DNA of 56,206 nucleotides from Alphaproteobacteria bacterium (lineage in GTDB: Bacteria; Pseudomonadota; Alphaproteobacteria; Acetobacterales; Acetobacteraceae), in the NCBI GenBank assembly GCA_026400815.1, contig JAPLOI010000013.1, positions 1 through 56,206 of the forward strand. Direction: 5' to 3'. A program made the position numbers and the translations under genes. The notes beneath the pieces were generated by a model, which did not search any database, was not told where the DNA came from, and saw only the letters and a program-made list of their open reading frames with translations. Within the stretch, counting starts at the first letter, position 1. Every line of letters starts with the position of its first letter. This document shows positions 6,905 to 14,722 of this stretch, in pieces.

Positions 6905-7700
6905 CCTCCACCGCCTCCACCCGCGCCCGCAAGCTGTCGAGCGATTCCGAAACCCGCGCCAGATCGGCCGCGGCATTGCCGATCGCCGCCGACAGCGTCG
7001 TGGCATTCTCCTGCTTGCGCACCCGCTCCGCATCCCGCTCCGTCTCCAGCGCGCTGACCACCACGCCGATGAACAGGTTCAGCACGATGAAGGCCGAGAC
7101 CAGCACGAACGGGATGAAGAACAGCCAGGCATGCGGATACTTCTCCAGCATTGGCCGCATCAGCCCGTCCGACCACGCATCCAGCGTCATCACCTGGAAC
7201 AGGGACAGCATGGAAGCCCCGATGCTGCCGAACGTCTCCTCATGCGTCTCCCCGAACAGCTTCGTGCCCATCACCGCGAACACGTAGAAGATCAGAATCA
7301 GCAGCAGCATGATCGACCCCATGCCCGGCAGCGCGCCCACCAGGGCCGAGACCACCGCGCGCAGCGAAGGCACCACCGTGATCAACCGCAGCACGCGCAG
7401 GATCCGCAGTGCCCGCAGCACTGAAAGCGACCCCGTCGCCGGAAGCAGCGCGATGGCCACCACCAGGAAGTCGAACACGTTCCACGGATCGGCAAAGAAC
7501 CGCGGCCCCCGCACCACCATCCGCGCCGCCAGCTCCGCCACGAAGATCGTCAGCAGCAGCCGGTCCACCGCGACCAGCAGCCCGCCATAGGCCTCCATCA
7601 CACTTGGGCTCGTCTCCAGCCCCAGCGTGACTGCATTCACCATGATCAGCGCGATCACGACCTTCTCGGTCAGCGGGTGGTCGACAAGGCGGCGCAGCAT
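6873..7700 (-). CDS. Single-domain voltage-gated cation channel with TLDAWSD filter
   Basis: A 275-residue six-helix channel subunit of the bacterial NaChBac/NavAb class, which assembles as tetramers. S1-S3 span about residues 12-90. S4 carries the gating arginines ([20 protein letters not shown], about 95-114). The pore loop reads [12 protein letters not shown] and S6 ends in VVVSAL. A C-terminal coiled coil ([20 protein letters not shown]) should tetramerise. The filter (172-178) is TLDAWSD, whereas sodium channels of this class have TLESWSM or TLESWAS. Both changed acidic positions match those of the engineered calcium-selective CavAb filter TLDDWSD. Selectivity may therefore be altered. 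The gene is downstream of and codirectional with the MFS gene. Confidence 0.93.
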   Translation of the reverse strand: MLRRLVDHPLTEKVVIALIMVNAVTLGLETSPSVMEAYGGLLVAVDRLLLTIFVAELAARMVVRGPRFFADPWNVFDFLVVAIALLPATGSLSVLRALRILRVLRLITVVPSLRAVVSALVGALPGMGSIMLLLILIFYVFAVMGTKLFGETHEETFGSIGASMLSLFQVMTLDAWSDGLMRPMLEKYPHAWLFFIPFVLVSAFIVLNLFIGVVVSALETERDAERVRKQENATTLSAAIGNAAADLARVSESLDSLRARVEAVEARRQDPPSAR

Positions 7701-7759
7701 GGGAGGTCTCCAGGCATGGGGAACGCGATGCTATGCCACCGCCCGATTCGCCCGCGACC

Positions 7760-8917
7760 CTAACGCCGACCCAGCATCCCCAGCCCCGCGCCGGCCACAC
7801 CGAGCACTGCCACCACCCATCCCAGCGTCGGCCAATCCCCGGCGGCAGCAAGCATCCCGCCCACGATCGCCGACGTCACCCAGCCCACGCTCGCACAGGT
7901 GATGTTGATACCCAGCACCGTGCCCCTTATCTCCGCCGGCACCCCGCTCAGCAGGCTGATCAGCGCCGGACGGCTGATGCCGTTCACCAGCCCATACAGC
8001 GTCGCCAACCCGATCGCCGCAATGGCACCCGGTGCCGCCACGAACAGCGCAATCGCCACCGCCCCGGTGCCCACCGCCGAGACGGCATAGAGCGCCCGCC
8101 GGTCCGGCACCGCATCGGCCATGCGCCCGCCGATCATGTTGCCCAGGAAATTCCCGCCCGCCACCAACGCCAGCGGCACCACCAGCTCGGCCAACCCGAA
8201 GCCGTGGGCCAGCTGCAGGTAGGTGGCAAAGAACGTCGCCACCAGGCCGAAGCAGGTGCGCTCCATGATGCTTGCACCCAGCACTGCGAGTATCCGCGGC
8301 TTCAGCGCCGCGCCAACCCCCGGTGCCCCCGCCGCCCCCAGCGCACGCGCCGGCGTGCCGGGGAAGACCAGCCTTGTTGCCACCGCCACGGCAAAGGCAC
8401 TCACCGCGATGATCGCGCTCACGCCCCGCCAGCCCACGAAGCTGCCGATCCAACTTGCCGCTGGCACGCCCAGCAGCAATGCCAGCGATTGCCCGCCGAT
8501 CACCCAGCCCATCGCCCGGCCGCGCATCGAATCCGCCACCCGGTCCGCGACCTCGCCGAACACCGAGCCCATGTAGGCCCCGCAGGCCGAGCCGCCGATC
8601 GCCACGCACACCACCGCCTGCCAATAGTGTTGCGACAGCGCGATGCCGATCATGCTCAGCCCGAGCACGATCTGCCCGCCCATCAGCACCCGCCGCCGGC
8701 CGAACGCCGCCCCCAACGGGCCGGTGAAGAAGGCCGTGATCCCCCAGGTGACGGCGGTGACCGACAGCAAATGGGAGACCAGCACCAGGGTCACGTCCAG
8801 GTCCCGCGCCATCTGCAGCAGGAAGGGTGCGCGCGTCATGCCCGTGGCGCTGGCCATGAATACACCAGTGCCGGCAACCGCGAGAAGGGCGAGAGGGTAT
8901 GCGGGGGGTTTCGTCAC
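7760..8917 (-). CDS. MFS transporter, probable drug or metabolite exporter
   Basis: The 385-residue membrane protein has about 12 hydrophobic segments. It has the loop 2-3 motif GPLGAAFGRRRVLMGG and its repeat GNMIGGRMADAVPDRR in the second half, as in proton-coupled major-facilitator antiporters. VIGGQSLALLLGVPAASWIG in helix 5 resembles the antiporter motif C region, favouring export. The substrate cannot be predicted. Translation starts at GTG 8917, which lies inside a perfect hairpin (8903-8922). The channel gene follows 59 bases downstream on the same strand. Confidence 0.88.
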   Translation of the reverse strand: MTKPPAYPLALLAVAGTGVFMASATGMTRAPFLLQMARDLDVTLVLVSHLLSVTAVTWGITAFFTGPLGAAFGRRRVLMGGQIVLGLSMIGIALSQHYWQAVVCVAIGGSACGAYMGSVFGEVADRVADSMRGRAMGWVIGGQSLALLLGVPAASWIGSFVGWRGVSAIIAVSAFAVAVATRLVFPGTPARALGAAGAPGVGAALKPRILAVLGASIMERTCFGLVATFFATYLQLAHGFGLAELVVPLALVAGGNFLGNMIGGRMADAVPDRRALYAVSAVGTGAVAIALFVAAPGAIAAIGLATLYGLVNGISRPALISLLSGVPAEIRGTVLGINITCASVGWVTSAIVGGMLAAAGDWPTLGWVVAVLGVAGAGLGMLGRR

Positions 8918-8922
8918 CCCCC
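8903..8922 (-). promoter_or_regulatory. Hairpin enclosing the MFS start codon
   Basis: GGGGGGT (8903-8909) and ACCCCCC (8916-8922) are perfect 7-bp arms with a 6-base loop. In the minus-strand transcript the GTG start codon is part of the stem, with GAGGA just upstream. This would lower translation unless opened. It may also be a by-product of a G-run next to Pro codons. Confidence 0.35.
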
Positions 8923-8976
8923 ATCCTCGCGCGCCCGCGCGGGATCGCCTAGCCTCCGCACGTCAGGGAGGCGGAC

Positions 8977-9765
8977 ATGGCAGACACGACACGCCGCACG
9001 GTGCTGGTTCCGGCCGAAGAAGCCGTGATCGAAACCATCGTCGAGGGCGCCGGCCCCGCGCTGGTGATGCTGCCCTCGCTGGGCCGCGACGGCTACGAGG
9101 ATTTCGACGAGGTGGCCGCGTTGCTGGCCGCAGGCGGTCTCACCGTGCTGCGTCCACAGCCGCGCGGTATCGGCGCTTCCAGCGGGCCCATGGATGGCGT
9201 AAATTTGCATAACCTCGCCGCTGATATCGCAGCAGTGATCCGTGCCGCAGGCGGTGGGCGCGCGGTGATCCTGGGGCATGCCTTCGGGCATTTCGTGGCG
9301 CGCATGACGGCGGTGGATTTTCCGGACCTCGTGCGCGGTGTGGTGCTGGCCGCAGCGGCGGCCCGGCACTATGCGCCGGAGATCGCCGCCACGCCGCGGC
9401 GCGCCGGTAACCTCGATGCCCCGGAGGAGGAGCGCCTGGCAGCACTGCGGCTGGGTTTCTTCGCGCCGGGGCATGATCCCCGCCCCTGGCTGCACGGCTG
9501 GCACCCCGCCACGCAGCGCATGCAGATCGACTGCCGGGAAAAGCAGGGCGTGCAGCAAAGCGACTGGTGGCACGCCGGCACGGCGCCGATGCTGGAACTG
9601 ATCCCGGCGTTGGACCCGTTCAAGCCACGCGAGAAATGGGGCGAGCTGCGGGCGGAGTTTGGCGACCGGGTGGAGGCGGTGGTGATCGAGAACGCGAGCC
9701 ACGCGCTGTTTCCAGAACAGCCAGAGGCCGTGGCGGCAGCAGTGCTGGCATGGATGAGGGAGTAA
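8977..9765 (+). CDS. Alpha/beta-hydrolase fold protein lacking the catalytic serine
   Basis: The 262-residue alpha/beta-hydrolase fold protein has VMLPSLGRDGYEDFD after the first strand, RPQPRGIGASSGP at the oxyanion-loop region, and a late catalytic-type His in IENASHALFPEQ. The nucleophile elbow reads GHAFGHF (100-106), so Ala102 replaces the usual Ser of GxSxG. The codon is GCC, with no sign of frameshift or decay. It is either a non-hydrolytic member (for example a lyase, cofactor-free oxygenase-like or binding protein) or uses another residue. The gene is divergent from the MFS gene and ends at a nested palindrome. Confidence 0.85.
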   Translation: MADTTRRTVLVPAEEAVIETIVEGAGPALVMLPSLGRDGYEDFDEVAALLAAGGLTVLRPQPRGIGASSGPMDGVNLHNLAADIAAVIRAAGGGRAVILGHAFGHFVARMTAVDFPDLVRGVVLAAAAARHYAPEIAATPRRAGNLDAPEEERLAALRLGFFAPGHDPRPWLHGWHPATQRMQIDCREKQGVQQSDWWHAGTAPMLELIPALDPFKPREKWGELRAEFGDRVEAVVIENASHALFPEQPEAVAAAVLAWMRE

Positions 9766-9769
9766 GGCT

Positions 9770-9886
9770 CTTCTTTTTCTGAAGAAAAAGAAGCAAAAAG
9801 ACTTTGTGACCTTGCGCCTCGCCCTCCTGATGGAGAGCGAGACGCAAGTCAGAAAAGTTTTTTGGTTCTTTTTTTCAAAAAAGAAC
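9770..9886. repeat. AT-rich nested palindrome, copy 1 (complete, convergent gene ends)
   Basis: The left hairpin CTTCTTTTTC-TGAA-GAAAAAGAAG is at 9770-9793. The right hairpin GTTCTTTTTT-TC-AAAAAAGAAC is at 9865-9886. Between them AAAAAGACTTT pairs imperfectly with AAAAGTTTTTT, and CTTGCG-C-CTCGC pairs with GCGAG-A-CGCAAG, so the unit is one long inverted repeat whose arms each hold a hairpin. It fills the gap between the convergent hydrolase and phytase-like genes and would serve as a two-way terminator. Confidence 0.85.
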
Positions 9887-9889
9887 GTC

Positions 9890-11242
9890 TTACTTCGCCT
9901 TCAGGAAATCCCCGACTTCGAGCAGGATGAACTCGTTATCATCCGCCTTGTTCGGCTCGCGCGAGGTGGAGAACGGCAGGTTGTTGTCGTTGCCGACGAT
10001 GATGTGGGTGGCATCCACCACGTCGACGTTCTCGATGGTGAAGAACGGGAAGGTCAGCACGCCGTCGTTCAGCGGCTTGCGGGCCTTCTTGTTGGGGTCG
10101 GCGATCTTCATCAGGTCGATATGGCCGATCTTGCGCACCGGGCCGCCCACGTTCGCCTCGGACATCTCGATCTTGTAGACGCGCTTGAACTTGGCGATAT
10201 CAGGGAAGCAATCGGTGCCGCGCTGGCCGGCCGGGCAGGCCTTGTCCGCGGTGCCTTCGCCGTTATCGCGCTCGATCACCAGGGCGGTGGTGCCGTCGAT
10301 CATGTTGAAGTCGCCGATCGCCAGGCCGTTGGCTTCCAGCATGTATTTCCAGTGCCGGCCGGTCCACTTTTCGGCGGCGACGTCGAATTCCAGGATGCGC
10401 AGGTATTCGCGGCCATCCTGCTTTTCATAGTCCTTCGTGGCGGCGTCCCACAGCGGGCCTTCCAGCATGCCGTAGAGGAACTTGCCGTCCTTGCTGGCGG
10501 CGAAGCCCTCGTAGCCCTTGGAGCGGCGCAGGTTGAAATTGCCGGCCTGGCCGGGGATGCCGGGGGAGGCGACCGCAAAATGCTCCGGCGAGCGCACCGG
10601 CTTGCCGTCGGCCATGGTCTCGAACACGGCCAGAACCTTGCCGGTCATGTCGGCCTTGATCACGTAGGGGCCGAACTCGTCGCCGATCCACAGCGTGGTG
10701 CCGATGATCTGGAAGCCCTCGGTATCAAAGTCCGAGCCGGTGAGGTAGCGCTTCTCGGTGCCCTCGTGGGTGATGCGGAAGGGCACCTTCTTGTCGGGGT
10801 CGTGCAGGAAGATGGTGGCCAGGCGGGCGAGCGAGCCGGCGGCCCAGTCGATGCGGTACTGGTTCAGGTAGAGCATCGAATCCGGCGAGTTGGCCTTGGA
10901 GCCGGAGCCGTTGTCGGTCAGCACCCAGAAGCTACCGTCCGGCATGGTCTTGATGCCGGAATGGCCCTGGATGGGCTGGCCGGGCAGCGGCAAGGCGATG
11001 CCGGTAGGGCGTTCGAAGGACATACCCATCACGGTGCCAGGCGCTTCCACGCGGCGGCCGGTGGTGAACTTGCCGGCGCTCTTGAGGTCGGCGGGGGCAT
11101 CGGCCGGGGCCTGGATGTAGGTGGCGGCCGGGATCATGGCGTGGCCGGCGAGCGTGGCCGGGAAGGCCTGGTCGGCGCGGGCGGGCGTGATGGCGGCGAT
11201 CAGCGCGAGCGCCGATCCGGCCAGGAGCAGGGCGGGGAACAC
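9890..11242 (-). CDS. Secreted esterase-like protein of the phytase-like family
   Basis: The 450-residue protein starts with a signal peptide (MFPALLLAGSALALIAAITPARA). The body is a probable beta-propeller of the esterase-like / phytase-like family (PF13449 in my judgement). Visible blocks are GHSGIKTMPDGSFWVLTDNG, DTEGFQIIGTTLWIGDEFGP, and repeated acidic loops such as LVIERDNGEG and VGNDNNLPFS. Family members are periplasmic or secreted, and the substrate is mostly unknown; phosphatase or esterase activity is assumed. GTG at 11242 is preceded by AAGGAGGT, and both the start and this site lie in a strong hairpin. Downstream is the nested palindrome copy 1. Confidence 0.85.
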   Translation of the reverse strand: MFPALLLAGSALALIAAITPARADQAFPATLAGHAMIPAATYIQAPADAPADLKSAGKFTTGRRVEAPGTVMGMSFERPTGIALPLPGQPIQGHSGIKTMPDGSFWVLTDNGSGSKANSPDSMLYLNQYRIDWAAGSLARLATIFLHDPDKKVPFRITHEGTEKRYLTGSDFDTEGFQIIGTTLWIGDEFGPYVIKADMTGKVLAVFETMADGKPVRSPEHFAVASPGIPGQAGNFNLRRSKGYEGFAASKDGKFLYGMLEGPLWDAATKDYEKQDGREYLRILEFDVAAEKWTGRHWKYMLEANGLAIGDFNMIDGTTALVIERDNGEGTADKACPAGQRGTDCFPDIAKFKRVYKIEMSEANVGGPVRKIGHIDLMKIADPNKKARKPLNDGVLTFPFFTIENVDVVDATHIIVGNDNNLPFSTSREPNKADDNEFILLEVGDFLKAK

Positions 11243-11278
11243 GGGGACACCTCCTTCATGCGGGAGGCTCCGTGTTCC
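11236..11278 (-). promoter_or_regulatory. Hairpin sequestering start codon and Shine-Dalgarno of the phytase-like gene
   Basis: On the mRNA (minus strand) GGAACACGG (11278-11270) pairs with CCGTGTTCC (11244-11236), which includes the GTG start. Inside it CCTCC (11267-11263) pairs with GGAGG (11254-11250), the core of the ribosome-binding site. Both initiation signals are therefore locked in one two-part stem, as in RNA thermometers or small-RNA-opened leaders. The function is inferred. Confidence 0.55.
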
Positions 11279-11328
11279 ATTGGAATCGTGTCAGGCGCTT
11301 TACGCCTGTACGACCGGGCGATGAAACC

Positions 11329-12072
11329 TTACATCACCAGACCACCATCCACGTGCAGCACCTGGCCGGTGATGTAGGCGGCATCGGGCCCGGCGAGGAA
11401 GGCGATGGCCGCGGCGATATCCGCCGGCTCCGCGATGCGGCCCAGGGGGATCCATTGGGTGCGGTCCGGCATGCCGGCCAGGCTGAGGGCGACATGGGCG
11501 CCGGCATCCTTGCGGACGAAGCCGGGGGCAACGGCGTTCACGGTAACGGCCGGCGCCAGTTCGATGGCGAGCGCCTTCACCAGGGCTTCGAGGCCGGCCT
11601 TGGCGGCGGCGGAGGCGGGGAAGAGGGGCAGGCCCGGCCGGTAGGCGTGGGCGACGAAGCTGCTGACGGCGACGATGCGGGGGTCCGTGCCCTCACGCAG
11701 ATGCGGGGCGGCGGCGCGGGCGAGGCGGAGGAAGCCGGCGATCATCGGCTCCGTGGAGCGGGCGAAGATTTCGTCGGTGAGGTCCATGGCGGCGGTGCGG
11801 TCGGCGAAGCCGGCATTGGCGATGACGGCATCCAGGCGGCCGAAGCGGGCGACGGCGGCGGCGACCAGGGCCGCGGGGGTGGCGGGGTCGGCGAGGTCAC
11901 CGAGGATGGTTTCGGCCTGGGCACCCTTGGCGCAGGCCTCCGCGGCCACCGTGGTGAGGCCGGCTTCGTTCTTGCGGGTGTGCAGCAGCAGGGCCACGCC
12001 GGGGCCGGCGAGGCGGCGGGCGGTGGCGGCGCCGACGCCGGTGGCCGCACCCGTGACGAGGATGGCTCTCAT
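11329..12072 (-). CDS. SDR-family protein without the usual catalytic tyrosine
   Basis: The 247-residue short-chain dehydrogenase/reductase fold has the nucleotide-binding TGAATGVGAA (8-17), an NAG motif (IANAGFA), a catalytic-type Ser in VAVSSFV (137-138), and the C-terminal PG...HVDGGLVM. The YxxxK motif is not intact: the segment reads PLFPASAAAKAGLEAL. The Lys is at 158, Ser154 lies four residues before it, and Phe151 sits at the usual spacing from the Ser. It may be inactive, a binding or regulatory SDR, or use atypical chemistry. It overlaps the molybdopterin oxidoreductase gene by four bases, so the two are translated together. Confidence 0.85.
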   Translation of the reverse strand: MRAILVTGAATGVGAATARRLAGPGVALLLHTRKNEAGLTTVAAEACAKGAQAETILGDLADPATPAALVAAAVARFGRLDAVIANAGFADRTAAMDLTDEIFARSTEPMIAGFLRLARAAAPHLREGTDPRIVAVSSFVAHAYRPGLPLFPASAAAKAGLEALVKALAIELAPAVTVNAVAPGFVRKDAGAHVALSLAGMPDRTQWIPLGRIAEPADIAAAIAFLAGPDAAYITGQVLHVDGGLVM

Positions 12073-14156
12073 TCGGCGGCCTGGGCCAGGGTGGCGGCTT
12101 CGGCGCGGAGCCAGACGGCGGTATCGTGGAAGACGGCGCCGCCATCGGGCAGGGCGGGCTCATCGGAGGTGAGGGCGTTGATGCCGACGCCGCCATCGTG
12201 GTCGGCATGCGGCCAGATGCTTTCGGCGACGAGCACGCCGGGCTGGGCGCCTTCCACGAGGCGGGCGTGCAGCACCACCTCGCCGCGCGCGTTGCCGAGG
12301 CGCACGCGCGCGCCTTCGGTGATGCCGAGGCGGGCGGCATCCTCCGGGTTCACCTGCAGCGTCGGCCTTCCCTCGCGGGCGCGGGTGTAGGGCATCTCGG
12401 TGAAGCTGGTGTTCAGGAAGCTGCGCGCGGGCGCGGCGACGAGGCGGAAGGGGCGGTCCTGCGTGGCGGAGTCGATCACCTCGATATGGTCCGGCAGGGC
12501 GGACATGCCGTGGTGGTTGGGGCCGATCGCGGCCCAGTCGGCCTTGAAGTGGAATTTCTTATCGGCGTGGCCGAAGCCGTTCAGGAAATGGGCGGTGTCG
12601 AAATCCGGCTGGGCGTCGTGCCAGCGGTTTGCCATGACCGTGGCGGCATCGGGCCAGCCGGAGACGCGCAGGGTTTCGTCGACGATCTCCAGGTCCGTCA
12701 TGCCATAGGCGCGGTGGGTGGCGCCGAGGCGGGGGGCGAGGCCCTGCAGCACCTCGTGGTTGCTGCGGCATTCGCCGGGGGGGTCGATCAGCTTGGGGCC
12801 GATCTGGATGTGGCTGTGGCCGCCGGCCTGGTAGAGGTCGTGGTGCTCCATGAACATGGTGGCGGGCAGGACGAGATCGGCGAGCCTGGCCGTCTCGGTC
12901 ATGAACTGCTCGTGGACCACGGTGAAGAGATCCTCGCGCAGGAATCCGCGGCGGACCTTGTGGCTATCGGGCGCGACGGTGACCGGGTTGGTGTTCTGGA
13001 TGAGGAGGGCGTTCACCGGCGGGCCGTCGCCGAGGTCGCGGCGGTCGCCGGTGAGGACGGCGCCGATGCGGGACTGGTCGAGCGCGCGGGTGGCGGGGTC
13101 GATGAGGTCCAGGCCCTCGATGAGGGTCTTGTCCCAGTGGTAGATGGCACGGTTGTTCCAGAAGGCGCCGCCGCCCTTGTGCCGCCACTTGCCGGTGACG
13201 GTGGGCAGGCAGGTGACGGCGTGCAGGGCGGCGGCACCGTTGCGGCTGCGGGTGAAGCCGTAGCCGGTGCGGATATAGGCGCGCGGGGTCTCGCAATAGA
13301 GCTTGGCGAAGGCCTCGATCTCGGCGACCGGCAGGCCGGTGATGGCGGAGGCCCAGTCCGGGGTGCGGGTGGCGACGTGGGCTTCAAGTGCTGCGGGGTC
13401 GTCGGCGTACTGTTTCATATAGGCACGGTCGGCGTGGCCGTCGCGGAAGGCGATGTGCATCACGGCGCAGGCGAGTGCGGCATCGGTGCCGGGGCGGACG
13501 GCCAGGTGCATGTCTGCCACCTTGGCGGTGCCGGTGCGGTAGGGGTCGATCACCACCAGCTTCGCGCCGCGTTCCTTGCGGGCGCGGGCGACGTGGGACA
13601 TCACGTTCACCTGCGTGTTCACCGGGTTGCCGCCCCAGGAGATGATGAGGTCGGCCTCGCCCATCTCGCGCGGGTCCGGCCCGGCGATCTTGCCGACGCC
13701 GGCCATCCAGCCGCTTTCGCTGGTGCGGGTGCAGATGGTGTTGACCTGGCGGGAGTGCTTCAGCTCATGGCGCAGGCGGTTGATGCCGTCGCGGTGCACC
13801 AGGCCCATCGTGCCGGCGTAGTAGTAGGGCCAGACGCTTTCGGAGCCATGGGCGCTTGTGGTGGCGAGGAAGGCCTCCGCGGCGCGGTCCAGCGCTTCCT
13901 CCCAGCCGATGCGGCGGAACTGGCCGCTGCCCTTGGGGCCGGTGCGCAGCAGGGGGTGGGTGAGGCGATCGGGGTGGTGGATGCGCTCCGCATACTTGGA
14001 GACCTTCGTGCAGATCACGCCCAGCGTGTAGTTGTTGGCAGCCGCGCCGCGCAGCGTGCCGATGCGGGTGCCATCGTGGACCTCCACCTCCAGCGCGCAG
14101 GTGCTGGGGCAATCATGCGGGCAAGCCGAGGAGCGGATCTGCGGGGGCTGGGTCAT
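12069..14156 (-). CDS. Molybdopterin-dependent oxidoreductase with a 4Fe-4S cluster
   Basis: This is a roughly 695-residue member of the DMSO-reductase superfamily. The N-terminus has the iron-sulfur motif CPHDCPSTC with the fourth Cys in GVICTKV. Then come LLRTGPKGSGQFRRIGWEEAL, the cofactor segment YYYAGTMGLVHRDG...TCTRTSESG-type, and ISWGGNPVNTQVN. The C-terminal MGD-binding domain has LNTSFTEMPYTRAREGRPTL and VNPEDAARLGITEGARVRL. There is no Tat signal, so a cytoplasmic location is likely. The substrate is unknown. ATG at 14156 is chosen because residues upstream look non-coding, although no good Shine-Dalgarno is present. A ModE-type regulator is divergent, and an SDR is coupled downstream. 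Confidence 0.9.
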   Translation of the reverse strand: MTQPPQIRSSACPHDCPSTCALEVEVHDGTRIGTLRGAAANNYTLGVICTKVSKYAERIHHPDRLTHPLLRTGPKGSGQFRRIGWEEALDRAAEAFLATTSAHGSESVWPYYYAGTMGLVHRDGINRLRHELKHSRQVNTICTRTSESGWMAGVGKIAGPDPREMGEADLIISWGGNPVNTQVNVMSHVARARKERGAKLVVIDPYRTGTAKVADMHLAVRPGTDAALACAVMHIAFRDGHADRAYMKQYADDPAALEAHVATRTPDWASAITGLPVAEIEAFAKLYCETPRAYIRTGYGFTRSRNGAAALHAVTCLPTVTGKWRHKGGGAFWNNRAIYHWDKTLIEGLDLIDPATRALDQSRIGAVLTGDRRDLGDGPPVNALLIQNTNPVTVAPDSHKVRRGFLREDLFTVVHEQFMTETARLADLVLPATMFMEHHDLYQAGGHSHIQIGPKLIDPPGECRSNHEVLQGLAPRLGATHRAYGMTDLEIVDETLRVSGWPDAATVMANRWHDAQPDFDTAHFLNGFGHADKKFHFKADWAAIGPNHHGMSALPDHIEVIDSATQDRPFRLVAAPARSFLNTSFTEMPYTRAREGRPTLQVNPEDAARLGITEGARVRLGNARGEVVLHARLVEGAQPGVLVAESIWPHADHDGGVGINALTSDEPALPDGGAVFHDTAVWLRAEAATLAQAAE

Positions 14157-14269
14157 GGCGGGGTCCGGCGCTGGCGAGGGGTGGAGCGTGCCAGGGATGG
14201 GGCCCGGGAGGCAATCATCGGATGGCATCGGGCAATTGATCGGGGCGGCGCGGCGTGGTTCGCTGCGGC

Positions 14270-14653
14270 ATGTCCATCGTTCCTTCGCGATCCCGCCCCG
14301 ATGCGCGGCCGGCTGCGCGCGTGAGTATCCGACTCGACCTGCCCTCCGGCGCGCGGGTGGGGCCAGGGAAGATCGCGCTGCTGGAGGAGATCGCTCGGCA
14401 TGGCTCGATTTCGGCCGGCGGGCGGGCGCTGCGCATGTCGTACCGGCGGGCGTGGGAGTTGGTGGAGGATTTGAACCGGCATCTGGGTGCGCCGGTGGTG
14501 GCGGCGGTGACCGGCGGCAGCGGTGGTGGTGGGGCGCGGCTGACGGAGGCCGGGGCGGCGCTGGTGGCGGCCTATCGGGCGATCGAGCGGGCCACGGTGG
14601 ACGCGGCGGCGCCGTATCTGGCGACGCTGGGGCGGGCGGAGGGAGAGGGCTGA
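14270..14653 (+). CDS. ModE-type winged-helix regulator (N-terminal domain only)
   Basis: The product is about 127 residues with one LysR/ModE-like helix-turn-helix: ARVGPGKIALLEEIARHGSI, then SAGGRALRMSYRRAWELVED, then a Gly-rich wing and LTEAGAALVAAYRAIE. This matches the DNA-binding half of ModE but has no molybdate-binding (TOBE) domains. Such stand-alone proteins are found with molybdoenzyme genes. It is divergent from the molybdopterin oxidoreductase gene and probably controls it. The exact start is uncertain (14270 or 14321). It ends at a strong terminator. Confidence 0.85.
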   Translation: MSIVPSRSRPDARPAARVSIRLDLPSGARVGPGKIALLEEIARHGSISAGGRALRMSYRRAWELVEDLNRHLGAPVVAAVTGGSGGGGARLTEAGAALVAAYRAIERATVDAAAPYLATLGRAEGEG

Positions 14654-14661
14654 AATAGGAA

Positions 14662-14691
14662 GCGGCGGCGCCTCAAGAAGGGCGCCGCCGC
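14662..14691. terminator. Perfect 11-bp stem between convergent genes
   Basis: GCGGCGGCGCC (14662-14672) pairs with GGCGCCGCCGC (14681-14691) over an 8-base loop. It lies between the convergent ModE-type and PEP-CTERM genes. There is no U tract on either strand, so termination strength is uncertain. Confidence 0.6.
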
Positions 14692-14722
14692 GATGGAGAA
14701 GGCTTGGTGCGTCGGCTTGCTA

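Noticed and set aside
9806-11377. 523-codon frame antisense to the phytase-like gene
   Set aside because: It is a composition shadow. The minus strand has a signal peptide, a Shine-Dalgarno and a recognisable family pattern.
12126-14324. 732-codon frame antisense to the molybdopterin oxidoreductase
   Set aside because: It is Gly/Ala/Val/His-rich with no domain pattern and explained by codon bias of the minus-strand enzyme.
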